Notes: generated by a model from the sequence alone, not told the origin. DNA of 5,266 bases from an uncultured Bacilli bacterium (GCA_934101865.1 CAKOSA010000017.1:1-5266), one strand, 5' to 3'. Counted from the first letter of the stretch, positions 1 through 4,423 are shown. Translations and numbers: made by a program.

Positions 1-44
1 CCTGCTTGTAAGGCAGGTGCTCTAACCAACTGAGCTAATCGCCC
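1..44 (-). tRNA. tRNA-Val (anticodon UAC), 5' part only
   Basis: Partial tRNA gene cut by the left edge of the window. Read on the minus strand, the 5' acceptor strand GGGCGAT (44-38) is followed by TA, a D arm with GCTC/GAGC arms around AGTTGGTTA, and a complete anticodon arm with stem CCTGC/GCAGG (17-13 and 5-1) and loop CTTACAA. Loop positions 34-36 are TAC (10-8), which decodes valine GUA and, by wobble, other GUN codons. The variable loop, T arm and 3' acceptor strand lie outside the window. A strong promoter sits directly upstream at 66-94, giving a leader of about 15 nt to be trimmed by RNase P. The identity rests on the intact anticodon loop and is secure. Confidence 0.95.
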
Positions 45-65
45 ATTACTGCACTGACATTTAAT

Positions 66-94
66 AATATACCAATTAATGGGCCAAATGTCAA
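66..94 (-). promoter_or_regulatory. Sigma-A promoter of the tRNA-Val gene
   Basis: On the minus strand a perfect -35 TTGACA (94-89) is separated by exactly 17 bp from the -10 TATATT (71-66). The expected transcription start is near 59, about 15 nt before the mature tRNA 5' end. This is the closest match to consensus in the window, as expected for a stable-RNA gene. It lies just past the end of yugI on the same strand. Confidence 0.8.
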
Positions 95-121
95 TACTTT
101 TTTGCACTTTTTTTCAAAAAA

Positions 122-481
122 TTACATTTTATTCATAATTTCCCTTATTTTTTCGTTTATCCACTCATCTAAATGCTCTCTTAGAGGTTCAAAACCGTTT
201 TTGGGAACTTTATTTTTGACGATAACTTTTCCGTCGTGTTTATAGTCTAAATCTTTGATACTGAGTTTAACTTTACCAGTATCTTCGTCAATACCAATAA
301 CTTTGGCGTGTATCTTGTCACCAATTTTGATAAAATCGTTAACATTTCTTACATATCCATAGGATATCTCTGATATATGTATGAGACCATCGTATTCATT
401 TTCAATTTTTGCGAAGGCTCCATAGTTTTGAATACCGGTAACGATGGCTTCGATAATATCATTTTCTTTAATCTCTTTCAT
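122..481 (-). CDS. yugI: S1-domain RNA-binding protein, YugI/GSP13/CvfD type
   Basis: A 119-aa protein with one S1 (OB-fold) RNA-binding domain at about residues 6-76. Typical S1 features are visible: VTGIQNYGAF (14-23), DGLIHISEIS (31-40), the IGDK turn (53-56) and a closing GKVKLSI strand (69-75). After a lysine-rich linker, the tail GFEPLREHLDEWI (96-108) matches the C-terminal signature of the small Bacillota proteins YugI (general stress protein 13) and CvfD, which are ribosome- or mRNA-associated. Length is close to the B. subtilis protein (about 130 aa). The start is placed at 481, not at the upstream in-frame ATG at 535, because a GGTGAT Shine-Dalgarno site lies just before it and the promoter -10 (503-508) lies between the two ATGs. 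It is transcribed divergently from nfu. No hairpin terminator was seen after the stop. Family assignment is firm; the cellular role is inferred from homologues. Confidence 0.88.
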   Translation of the reverse strand: MKEIKENDIIEAIVTGIQNYGAFAKIENEYDGLIHISEISYGYVRNVNDFIKIGDKIHAKVIGIDEDTGKVKLSIKDLDYKHDGKVIVKNKVPKNGFEPLREHLDEWINEKIREIMNKM

Positions 482-484
482 ATT

Positions 485-490
485 ATCACC
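485..490 (-). promoter_or_regulatory. Shine-Dalgarno site that fixes the yugI start
   Basis: GGTGAT on the minus strand, complementary to the 16S rRNA 3' end, lies 3 nt before the ATG at 481-479. It supports the shorter 119-aa reading over a start at 535, which has no comparable site and lies upstream of the promoter. Confidence 0.7.
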
Positions 491-502
491 GTTTCTGTAA
501 GT

Positions 503-531
503 ATTATAACACGATTTTGAAAAAATGCCTA
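503..531 (-). promoter_or_regulatory. Promoter of yugI
   Basis: Minus strand: -35 TAGGCA (531-526, 4 of 6 to consensus), 17-bp spacer, -10 TATAAT (508-503, perfect). The expected start is near 496, giving a leader of about 15 nt with the GGTGAT ribosome site close to its middle. It stands back to back with the nfu promoter; the two -35 boxes are only 9 bp apart. Confidence 0.6.
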
Positions 532-540
532 GCAAAATAC

Positions 541-569
541 TTGAAATACTTATAAAAAATATATATAAT
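541..569 (+). promoter_or_regulatory. Promoter of nfu
   Basis: Plus strand: -35 TTGAAA (541-546, 5 of 6), 17-bp AT-rich spacer, -10 TATAAT (564-569, perfect). The expected start is about 575-577, only some 12 nt before the ATG, so the message would begin almost at its ribosome-binding site (GGGTGA at 576-581). Confidence 0.7.
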
Positions 570-587
570 TATTATGGGTGAAGAAAA

Positions 588-809
588 ATGGAAGAAAAAA
601 TAAATGCTGTATTAGATAAGATTAGACCCTATTTACAAAATGATGGGGGAGATGTTATATTTAGTAAATATGAAAATGGTGTTGTATATGTTAAACTCAC
701 CGGAGCTTGCTCTAATTGTGAATATGCAGACCATACAATGGAAGAGGGTATTGAGAGTGCTCTTATTAATGAGATACCCGAAGTTATTAAAGTTGTTAAT
801 GAGATTTAA
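588..809 (+). CDS. nfu: NifU C-terminal-domain (Nfu) Fe-S scaffold/carrier protein
   Basis: A 73-aa stand-alone Nfu domain that binds a [4Fe-4S] cluster between protein subunits and passes it to target enzymes in the cytoplasm. Visible family features: an N-terminal helix ending in IRPYLQNDGGDV (12-23), two strands (VIFSKY and VVYVKL), then the cluster ligand motif GACSNC with Cys41 and Cys44, followed by the TMEEGIE helix (50-56) and a terminal strand. It is close to the bare domain length and shorter than YutI of B. subtilis (about 111 aa). The motif departs from the common form: Asn replaces the usual Gly between the cysteines, and Ala-Asp follows where a Ser is common. The start is set by GGTGA 6 nt upstream. 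It has its own promoter and no visible partner gene. Its end overlaps the convergent gene by 4 bp. Confidence 0.92.
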   Translation: MEEKINAVLDKIRPYLQNDGGDVIFSKYENGVVYVKLTGACSNCEYADHTMEEGIESALINEIPEVIKVVNEI

Positions 810-821
810 CTTCTTTTTTTT
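780..821 (+). terminator. Possible intrinsic terminator of nfu, overlapping two gene ends
   Basis: GAAGTTA (780-786) is perfectly complementary to TAACTTC (807-813), and the second arm is followed by eight Ts (814-821). The arms are AT-rich and enclose a 20-nt loop, so the hairpin is weak, but the T-run directly at its foot is the right arrangement for plus-strand termination. The first arm is within the last nfu codons. The second arm begins at the nfu stop codon and lies in the last codons of the convergent gene. Confidence 0.4.
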
Positions 822-1699
822 AGCCACGGAATGGATTCTAAGGGGTAGTATTTATTTAGATAATTATATATATTATCTAGGTAGGCAGTGTAGTCAGGGA
901 TAGTGGCTATAATTTTATTAATATTGTCTTCGGGAAGTTCATTTAGGATAATAGAATCATATATATCGAAATAGATGCTTGGATATAGAATGCGGGAAAA
1001 GAGGATATTCATATCGTTTTTGGTATATAGATTGGTTTGGAAATAGGTACTTAGTTCATTAATTATATTTTTGTTGGAGTTATAGAAAGATACTTTAATG
1101 TACTCAGCTAGGTCTCGGGATTTGTGGTCCACTTTTAAATTGAAGGGGTTATAGAGAACTTCGATAGTGCTATTTATGGGGATTTTTTTATGGGTTAGGG
1201 AGAGGGGGATATTATTTTTATCTACATTATGATTATAGTAGCTAATGGCATTTTCGGTTAAGCCGATAAAGAAGTTAAGGGTATCAACGAGGAGAGGGTG
1301 TTTTTTACCTATTTGGTTTATTTGCATTTCTAAGTAATCTATTTTTGCTGACCAGAGATTAGACCAAGAGGGAGCTGTGTTATTGCCCCCGATAGGGATG
1401 TTGTTTATATTGCTTATTTCGAGGAGGGAGACTTTTTTTTCGGTATTGATGTGGATTTTCATTAGCATATAGGGGATGTTGTTGTATACGGAGATGTATT
1501 TGCCTTGTTTATTGGGGATTATTTTGTGAAAGAGGTTGCTGCCGGTGGTTAGGGGGATGATGTTTGTTATTTCTTTTTCGGATATGTCTGCGATTATGAG
1601 ATGATAGATGCTGGGAGGGCTAATTATGGTGTAGTAGTTTTTAATGGGAATGATTTTGTCTACATTTATGTTATAGAAGTATTTTATGATATTGTCCAT
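806..1699 (-). CDS. Hypothetical protein, possible YutH/CotS-like degenerate kinase-fold protein
   Basis: A 297-aa soluble protein without signal peptide or clear membrane segment. The pattern resembles the spore-coat-associated YutH/CotS relatives of the aminoglycoside/choline kinase fold. Visible landmarks: WSNLWSAKIDYLE (112-124); a long helix LLVDTLNFFIGLTENAISYY (136-155); a histidine in SLTHKKI (167-173) about where kinases carry HGD; YNPFNLKVDHKSRDLAEYIK (183-202), whose RDLAEYIK matches the DLA element after the metal-binding Asp; and PWLKKRS at the C-terminus. The catalytic HxDxxxxN and DFG-like residues are not recognisable, so activity is doubtful. The start at 1699 has a strong AGGTGATC ribosome site (1709-1702). 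It begins 47 bp after glmS with no terminator between, so it is probably co-transcribed with glmS. The assignment is from remembered family patterns only; the ORF itself is certain. Confidence 0.6.
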   Translation of the reverse strand: MDNIIKYFYNINVDKIIPIKNYYTIISPPSIYHLIIADISEKEITNIIPLTTGSNLFHKIIPNKQGKYISVYNNIPYMLMKIHINTEKKVSLLEISNINNIPIGGNNTAPSWSNLWSAKIDYLEMQINQIGKKHPLLVDTLNFFIGLTENAISYYNHNVDKNNIPLSLTHKKIPINSTIEVLYNPFNLKVDHKSRDLAEYIKVSFYNSNKNIINELSTYFQTNLYTKNDMNILFSRILYPSIYFDIYDSIILNELPEDNINKIIATIPDYTAYLDNIYNYLNKYYPLESIPWLKKRS

Positions 1700-1746
1700 A
1701 AGATCACCTAGTAATTATATGAAAAAAGGGGAATAAATATTGCTAC

Positions 1747-3531
1747 TTATTCCACCGTTACGGATTTGGCTAGGTTTCGTGGTTTGTCTATATCGCATCC
1801 TCGTAGGAGAGCTATTTCGAAGGATAGGAGTTGGAGAGGGATTATGGCGAGGATGGGTGAAAGGAGGGGATGTATTTTATCGATTTGGATTTCGTGGTCG
1901 GCATAATCTTGGTCATTTTCTAAGATACTGTTGGTTATTATTATGTTGTACGCTCCGCGAGCCTTAACTTCTTTGATGTTACTTACCGTTTTTTCCTTAA
2001 TGGTATCATCGGTTACGATTGTAATTACGGGGGTATCCTGTTCAATTAGGGAAATGGAACCGTGTTTTAGTTCTCCGGCTGGGTATGCTTCGCAGTGTAT
2101 GTAGGAGATTTCTTTTAGTTTTAGGGCTCCTTCCATTGATATGGCGTAGTCTATTTTACGTCCTAAGAAGTAGATATCTTCTTTTTTATATATTTTTTTG
2201 GCAAGGGATTTATAGTCTTTATTTATTTCTTTTTCGATAAGACTTGGTAGTTCTAGATATGCTTGTTCTACTTCTTCTTTGTTTAGGGTATTGTTTTCTA
2301 TACCGAGAGAGTAGGCTATTAGGCTAAGTATTAGGACTTGAAGAGTGTAGGCTTTGGTAGTGGCAACGGCTATTTCGGGGCCGGCTTCTACATATATTAC
2401 ATTATCTACTTCACGGGCTATGGAGCTTTCTTTGACGTTAATTATACCTAGGGTATGAGCCTTATGGTCTTTGGCTAGTCTTATACTGGCTAGGGTATCG
2501 GCTGTTTCTCCGGATTGGGATATGGCAATTACAAGGGTGTTTTCGTCTATGAAGTTGTTTTTATAACGGTATTCACTGGCTATTTCACAAGTTACAGGGA
2601 GATTTCCGTATAATTCGATTAGGTGTTTTCCAACTAGACCAGCGTGGTAAGCACTGCCACAAGCGACAATATGGATTTTGCTGTAATTTTTGAAATTTGG
2701 TAGTTCAGCAATTTTTCCATTTCTGATATATTTATCTATCAGATTTTGAATTTTTGCAGGTTCTTCGTGTATTTCTTTTAGCATATAATGACTGTATCCT
2801 TGTTTTTCTATTTCTTCACTTTTGTGAGTATATGTTTTTATTTCTTTGGGTACTTCTTTCATATTGTTATAAACGGTAACTTTATTTCTGGTTAGATGGG
2901 CGACATCGTTATTATCTAATAATATATATTTATTGGTATATTTGAGAATGGCTGGGACATCAGAGGCTATATAGTTTTCGCCCGTGCCTAGTCCTATTAT
3001 AAGGGGACTGTCTTTTCTAAGGGCATATAGGTTGTCATAGTCTCCATCTAGTATGAGAGCAATGGCGTAGCTGCCTCTTAGTATATTTCCTACTTTGTTT
3101 AAGGTAGTAATTATGTCTTTTTCTTCTTTATAGATATTGTCAATTACGGTGGCTGCTACTTCGGTATCGGTATCACTTTGGAAAGTGTAGCCTTTTTGTT
3201 TCATTTCTTCTTTTAGGGTAGCATAGTTTTCGATAATACCGTTATGAACGATAGTAATGGCTCCGACAGTATGTGGGTGAGCATTGGTTATACTTGGTAC
3301 TCCGTGAGTAGCCCACCTTGTATGAGCGATTGCTAAGTCTGATTTTATATTGTAATCGAGTTTTTGTTCTAGATTTATTATTTTACCTATTTCCTTGATT
3401 GTTACTTTTTGGCCATTTTCTATATAAGTAATTCCGGCTGAGTCATAGCCTCTATATTCTAGGGTTTTTAGGCTTTCGATAGTTTTCTTTATGGCATCAT
3501 TTTTGCCTATATATCCTATTATTCCACACAT
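1747..3531 (-). CDS. glmS: Glutamine--fructose-6-phosphate aminotransferase (isomerizing), GlmS
   Basis: A 594-aa complete enzyme that converts fructose-6-phosphate and glutamine to glucosamine-6-phosphate and glutamate, the entry step to UDP-GlcNAc and peptidoglycan. The N-terminal glutaminase domain (about 2-220) has nucleophile Cys2 after Met removal, RGYDSAG (27-33), HTRWATHG (70-77), oxyanion pair Asn97-Gly98 and SDTDTEV (119-125). The linker KEIHEEP (252-258) leads to the first sugar-isomerase (SIS) domain with ACGSAYHAG (290-298) and SQSGET (338-343). The second SIS domain has EGALKLKE with Glu474, LKHG with His490, and the end PRNLAKSVTVE with catalytic Lys589. Length is slightly below the usual 600-610 aa. 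The start follows AAAGGA (3548-3543) at an 11-nt spacing. Expression is predicted to be controlled by the glmS ribozyme in its leader (3553-3660). No key residue is missing. Confidence 0.98.
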   Translation of the reverse strand: MCGIIGYIGKNDAIKKTIESLKTLEYRGYDSAGITYIENGQKVTIKEIGKIINLEQKLDYNIKSDLAIAHTRWATHGVPSITNAHPHTVGAITIVHNGIIENYATLKEEMKQKGYTFQSDTDTEVAATVIDNIYKEEKDIITTLNKVGNILRGSYAIALILDGDYDNLYALRKDSPLIIGLGTGENYIASDVPAILKYTNKYILLDNNDVAHLTRNKVTVYNNMKEVPKEIKTYTHKSEEIEKQGYSHYMLKEIHEEPAKIQNLIDKYIRNGKIAELPNFKNYSKIHIVACGSAYHAGLVGKHLIELYGNLPVTCEIASEYRYKNNFIDENTLVIAISQSGETADTLASIRLAKDHKAHTLGIINVKESSIAREVDNVIYVEAGPEIAVATTKAYTLQVLILSLIAYSLGIENNTLNKEEVEQAYLELPSLIEKEINKDYKSLAKKIYKKEDIYFLGRKIDYAISMEGALKLKEISYIHCEAYPAGELKHGSISLIEQDTPVITIVTDDTIKEKTVSNIKEVKARGAYNIIITNSILENDQDYADHEIQIDKIHPLLSPILAIIPLQLLSFEIALLRGCDIDKPRNLAKSVTVE

Positions 3532-3552
3532 TTTTTATCATTTCCTTTCTTT

Positions 3553-3660
3553 GATACATTTTTTGTTTATTTGTTATGTATCTAACGACCTGTGGCCGTG
3601 GTAGTATCCGCAGATTAATCGATGACTACCAACCTCGTTACCCTTGTGGGTCCTTACGCT
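3553..3660 (-). ncRNA. glmS ribozyme (GlcN6P-sensing self-cleaving leader)
   Basis: Lies 21 nt before the glmS start, on the coding strand. Visible elements, 5' to 3': the cleavage site A|GCG (A at 3660, G1 at 3659); a P1 hairpin ACCC-ACAA-GGGT (3651-3640); conserved TAACGAGG (3640-3633); a stem GGTAGT/ACTACC (3630-3625 with 3605-3600) enclosing ATCGATTAATCTGCGG (3623-3608); hairpin ACGGCC-ACA-GGTCGT (3599-3585); conserved CGTTAG (3587-3582); and a P4-like stem GATACAT/ATGTATC (3582-3576 with 3559-3553). These motifs and their order match the glmS ribozyme family, which uses glucosamine-6-phosphate as cofactor and, after cleavage, exposes the message to RNase J decay. The element is compact (about 108 nt) and seems to lack the extra P4.1 hairpin. 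Family, position and strand all agree. Confidence 0.93.
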
Positions 3661-3698
3661 AGTATGGATGGCCTCCTTTCTATCCTATACTTAACTAT

Positions 3699-3727
3699 AT
3701 TATATAATTAAATGGTGGTTTAGGCAA
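3699..3727 (-). promoter_or_regulatory. Promoter of glmS (and its ribozyme leader)
   Basis: Minus strand: -35 TTGCCT (3727-3722, 4 of 6), 17-bp spacer, -10 TATAAT (3704-3699, perfect). The expected start is near 3692, so about 32 nt precede the ribozyme cleavage site. The -10 and most of the spacer lie in the 33 bp repeated identically at 4121-4153; the -35 box lies beyond that identical block and differs between the copies. Confidence 0.65.
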
Positions 3728-3803
3728 GTCTTTTTTGTTACCCTATGGGGGCAGGTATTAGTAGATACTTTAAAATGGGGTAAAAATCCATTAAATATAT
3801 TGA

Positions 3804-3823
3804 ATTTTGGCTAATTTTGGTTA
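3804..3823 (+). repeat. Tandem 10-bp repeat ATTTTGG(C/T)TA, copy A
   Basis: ATTTTGGCTA (3804-3813) is followed directly by ATTTTGGTTA (3814-3823), one base different. A third ATTTTGG occurs at 3875-3881. The period of 10 bp is one helical turn. It lies upstream of the glmS promoter. Function is unknown; it could be a protein site or simply AT-rich sequence. Confidence 0.6.
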
Positions 3824-3886
3824 AAATATTAGTAATTTGTGTAAATAATTGTGATTTAGGGGTAAGAAATGGTAATTTTGGGAGGT

Positions 3887-3997
3887 AAAAAGGGCCTCTC
3901 AGTTGCATCGAGAATTAAAAAGTAATATAATTGTCCATCTCATTGCATTTCACGCTTTGTTTTGAAAGTTTGTAATGAGGAGGTTATTATTATTTTT
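3887..3997 (-). ncRNA. Candidate structured small RNA in copy A (unrecognised)
   Basis: Inferred minus-strand transcript of about 111 nt. It would start near 3997 after a TATAAT box (4009-4004). It carries an A-rich 5' end, the C-rich stretch CCTCCTCATT (3983-3974), an imperfect hairpin with stems CTCATT/AATGAG (3979-3974 with 3944-3939) and TTTCA/TGAAA (3967-3963 with 3952-3948), then a 6-bp hairpin TTCTCG/TGAGAG with a 7-nt loop (3914-3896) followed by GCCC and a run of five Ts (3891-3887). Compared with copy B, both changes in the second stem are paired through G.U only if the minus strand is the RNA. The last hairpin is short for a terminator and the T-run is modest. I match it to no known family. 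Confidence 0.35.
3962..3990 (+). promoter_or_regulatory. Plus-strand promoter-like sequence at right edge of copy A
   Basis: TTGAAA (3962-3967), 17-bp spacer, TATTAT (3985-3990); each box is 5 of 6 to consensus. Transcription from near 3997 would run toward the hairpin at 4069-4099. The spacer arm TGTAATGAG (3971-3979) pairs with CTCATTGCA (3939-3947) as an inverted repeat with one wobble, so the site could be an operator or just part of the structured RNA on the other strand. Confidence 0.35.
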
Positions 3998-4003
3998 TTT
4001 GTT

Positions 4004-4032
4004 ATTATATTGAAATGGACATATTTAAACAA
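4004..4032 (-). promoter_or_regulatory. Minus-strand promoter-like sequence entering copy A
   Basis: Minus strand: TTGTTT (4032-4027, 3 of 6), 17-bp spacer, TATAAT (4009-4004, perfect). It would start the candidate small RNA near 3997. The -35 box lies just outside the repeat. It faces the plus-strand promoter-like sequence at 3962-3990. Confidence 0.4.
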
Positions 4033-4068
4033 TCATTAAAAAGGCAAAATACACAACAATTACAAGTT

Positions 4069-4104
4069 GAACAAACTCTTATTTTATAAGGGTTTGTTCT
4101 ATTT
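4069..4104 (+). terminator. 13-bp hairpin between the repeat copies, possible terminator
   Basis: A 13-bp stem with one T.G wobble (4069-4081 with 4087-4099) and a 5-nt loop, followed by TATTT. It is the longest hairpin in the intergenic region. The T-rich tail fits termination of plus-strand transcripts arising in copy A; read on the minus strand the hairpin has no T-run after it. The tail is short and interrupted, so termination may be partial. Confidence 0.45.
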
Positions 4105-4132
4105 AACTGCAAAACTTAAAATACTTAACTAT

Positions 4133-4161
4133 ATTATATAATTAAATGGTGGTCTAGGTAA
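4133..4161 (-). promoter_or_regulatory. Second copy of the glmS promoter region, without adjacent gene
   Basis: Minus strand: -35 TTACCT (4161-4156), 17-bp spacer, -10 TATAAT (4138-4133). It is the repeat-B counterpart of the glmS promoter with one -35 base changed away from consensus (TTGCCT to TTACCT). Transcription would begin near 4126 and meet the 13-bp hairpin before copy A; without termination it would continue to glmS as a second, longer leader. Confidence 0.35.
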
Positions 4162-4229
4162 TTTATTTAACTTATGGGTTGGTATAAGTAATTACTTAAA
4201 ACATAGTAAAATTCCATTAAATATATTGG

Positions 4230-4249
4230 ATTTTGGTTAATTTTGGTTA
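4230..4249 (+). repeat. Tandem 10-bp repeat ATTTTGGTTA x2, copy B
   Basis: Two perfect adjacent units of ATTTTGGTTA, at the position matching 3804-3823 in copy A. As in copy A, a further ATTTTGG follows about 50 bp downstream (4301-4307). Function is unknown. Confidence 0.65.
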
Positions 4250-4313
4250 AAATATTAATAATTTGTGTAAATAATTGTGATTTGGGGGTAAAAAATGGTA
4301 ATTTTGGAAGGTG

Positions 4314-4423
4314 AAAAGGGCCTCTCATTTGCATTGAGAGTTAAAAAGTAATATGATTGTCCATCTCATTTCATTTCACGCTTTGTTTTGAAAGTTTGTA
4401 ATGAGGAGGTTATTATTATTTTT
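4314..4423 (-). ncRNA. Candidate structured small RNA in copy B (unrecognised)
   Basis: Counterpart of 3887-3997 in the second repeat, inferred length about 110 nt. The final hairpin is perfect here: CTCTCA/TGAGAG (4340-4335 with 4327-4322), the same 7-nt loop length, then GCCC and four Ts (4317-4314). The CCTCCTCATT motif (4409-4400) and the first stem CTCATT/AATGAG are unchanged. The TATAAT box (4435-4430) is kept, but the sequence 17 bp upstream of it lies outside the repeat and does not look like a -35 box, so this copy may be silent. Confidence 0.3.
4388..4416 (+). promoter_or_regulatory. Plus-strand promoter-like sequence at right edge of copy B
   Basis: TTGAAA (4388-4393), 17-bp spacer, TATTAT (4411-4416), unchanged from copy A. 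A start near 4423 would give an aspS leader of about 119 nt containing the hairpin at 4455-4472. A closer promoter exists at 4490-4518, so this would be a secondary, distal aspS promoter if it is active. Confidence 0.35.

Larger units (their letters stand above)
3687..4023. repeat. Direct repeat copy A of a duplicated noncoding module
   Basis: Paired with 4121-4449. Three parts can be aligned. 3687-3719 is identical over 33 bp to 4121-4153 and holds the glmS -10 region. 3720-3787 is poorly matched to 4154-4213 and differs in length. 3788-4023 aligns without gaps to 4214-4449 over 236 bp, with about 16 differences by eye (about 93% identity), mostly transitions. No plausible gene lies in it. 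Within it are the glmS promoter at the left edge, a candidate structured RNA (3887-3997, minus), a tandem 10-bp repeat (3804-3823) and facing promoter-like sequences near the right edge. The simplest explanation is tandem duplication of the glmS upstream region followed by divergence. Confidence 0.93.

Noticed and set aside
482..535. Longer yugI start at the ATG at 535 (18 extra residues)
   Set aside because: The yugI -10 box and predicted transcription start lie downstream of this ATG, it has no ribosome site, and the extra residues are absent from the remembered YugI family start; the GGTGAT-preceded ATG at 481 is better.
633..827. 64-aa minus-strand frame across nfu
   Set aside because: Antisense shadow of the well-supported nfu gene; no family resemblance.
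1700..1746. Internal promoter for the YutH-like gene from TATAAT at 1719-1714 (minus)
   Set aside because: No acceptable -35 at 16-18 bp; the 47-bp gap without terminator fits co-transcription with glmS better.
1740..1967. 75-aa plus-strand frame over the 3' end of glmS
   Set aside because: Antisense shadow of glmS; composition rich in Arg, Gly and Trp reflects the G-rich strand rather than a protein.
4015..4089. 24-codon ORF (MDIFKQS...) after copy A
   Set aside because: No Shine-Dalgarno site, unusual Gln-rich composition, its stop falls inside the hairpin, and the corresponding frame is not present after copy B. Kept only as part of the spacer observation.
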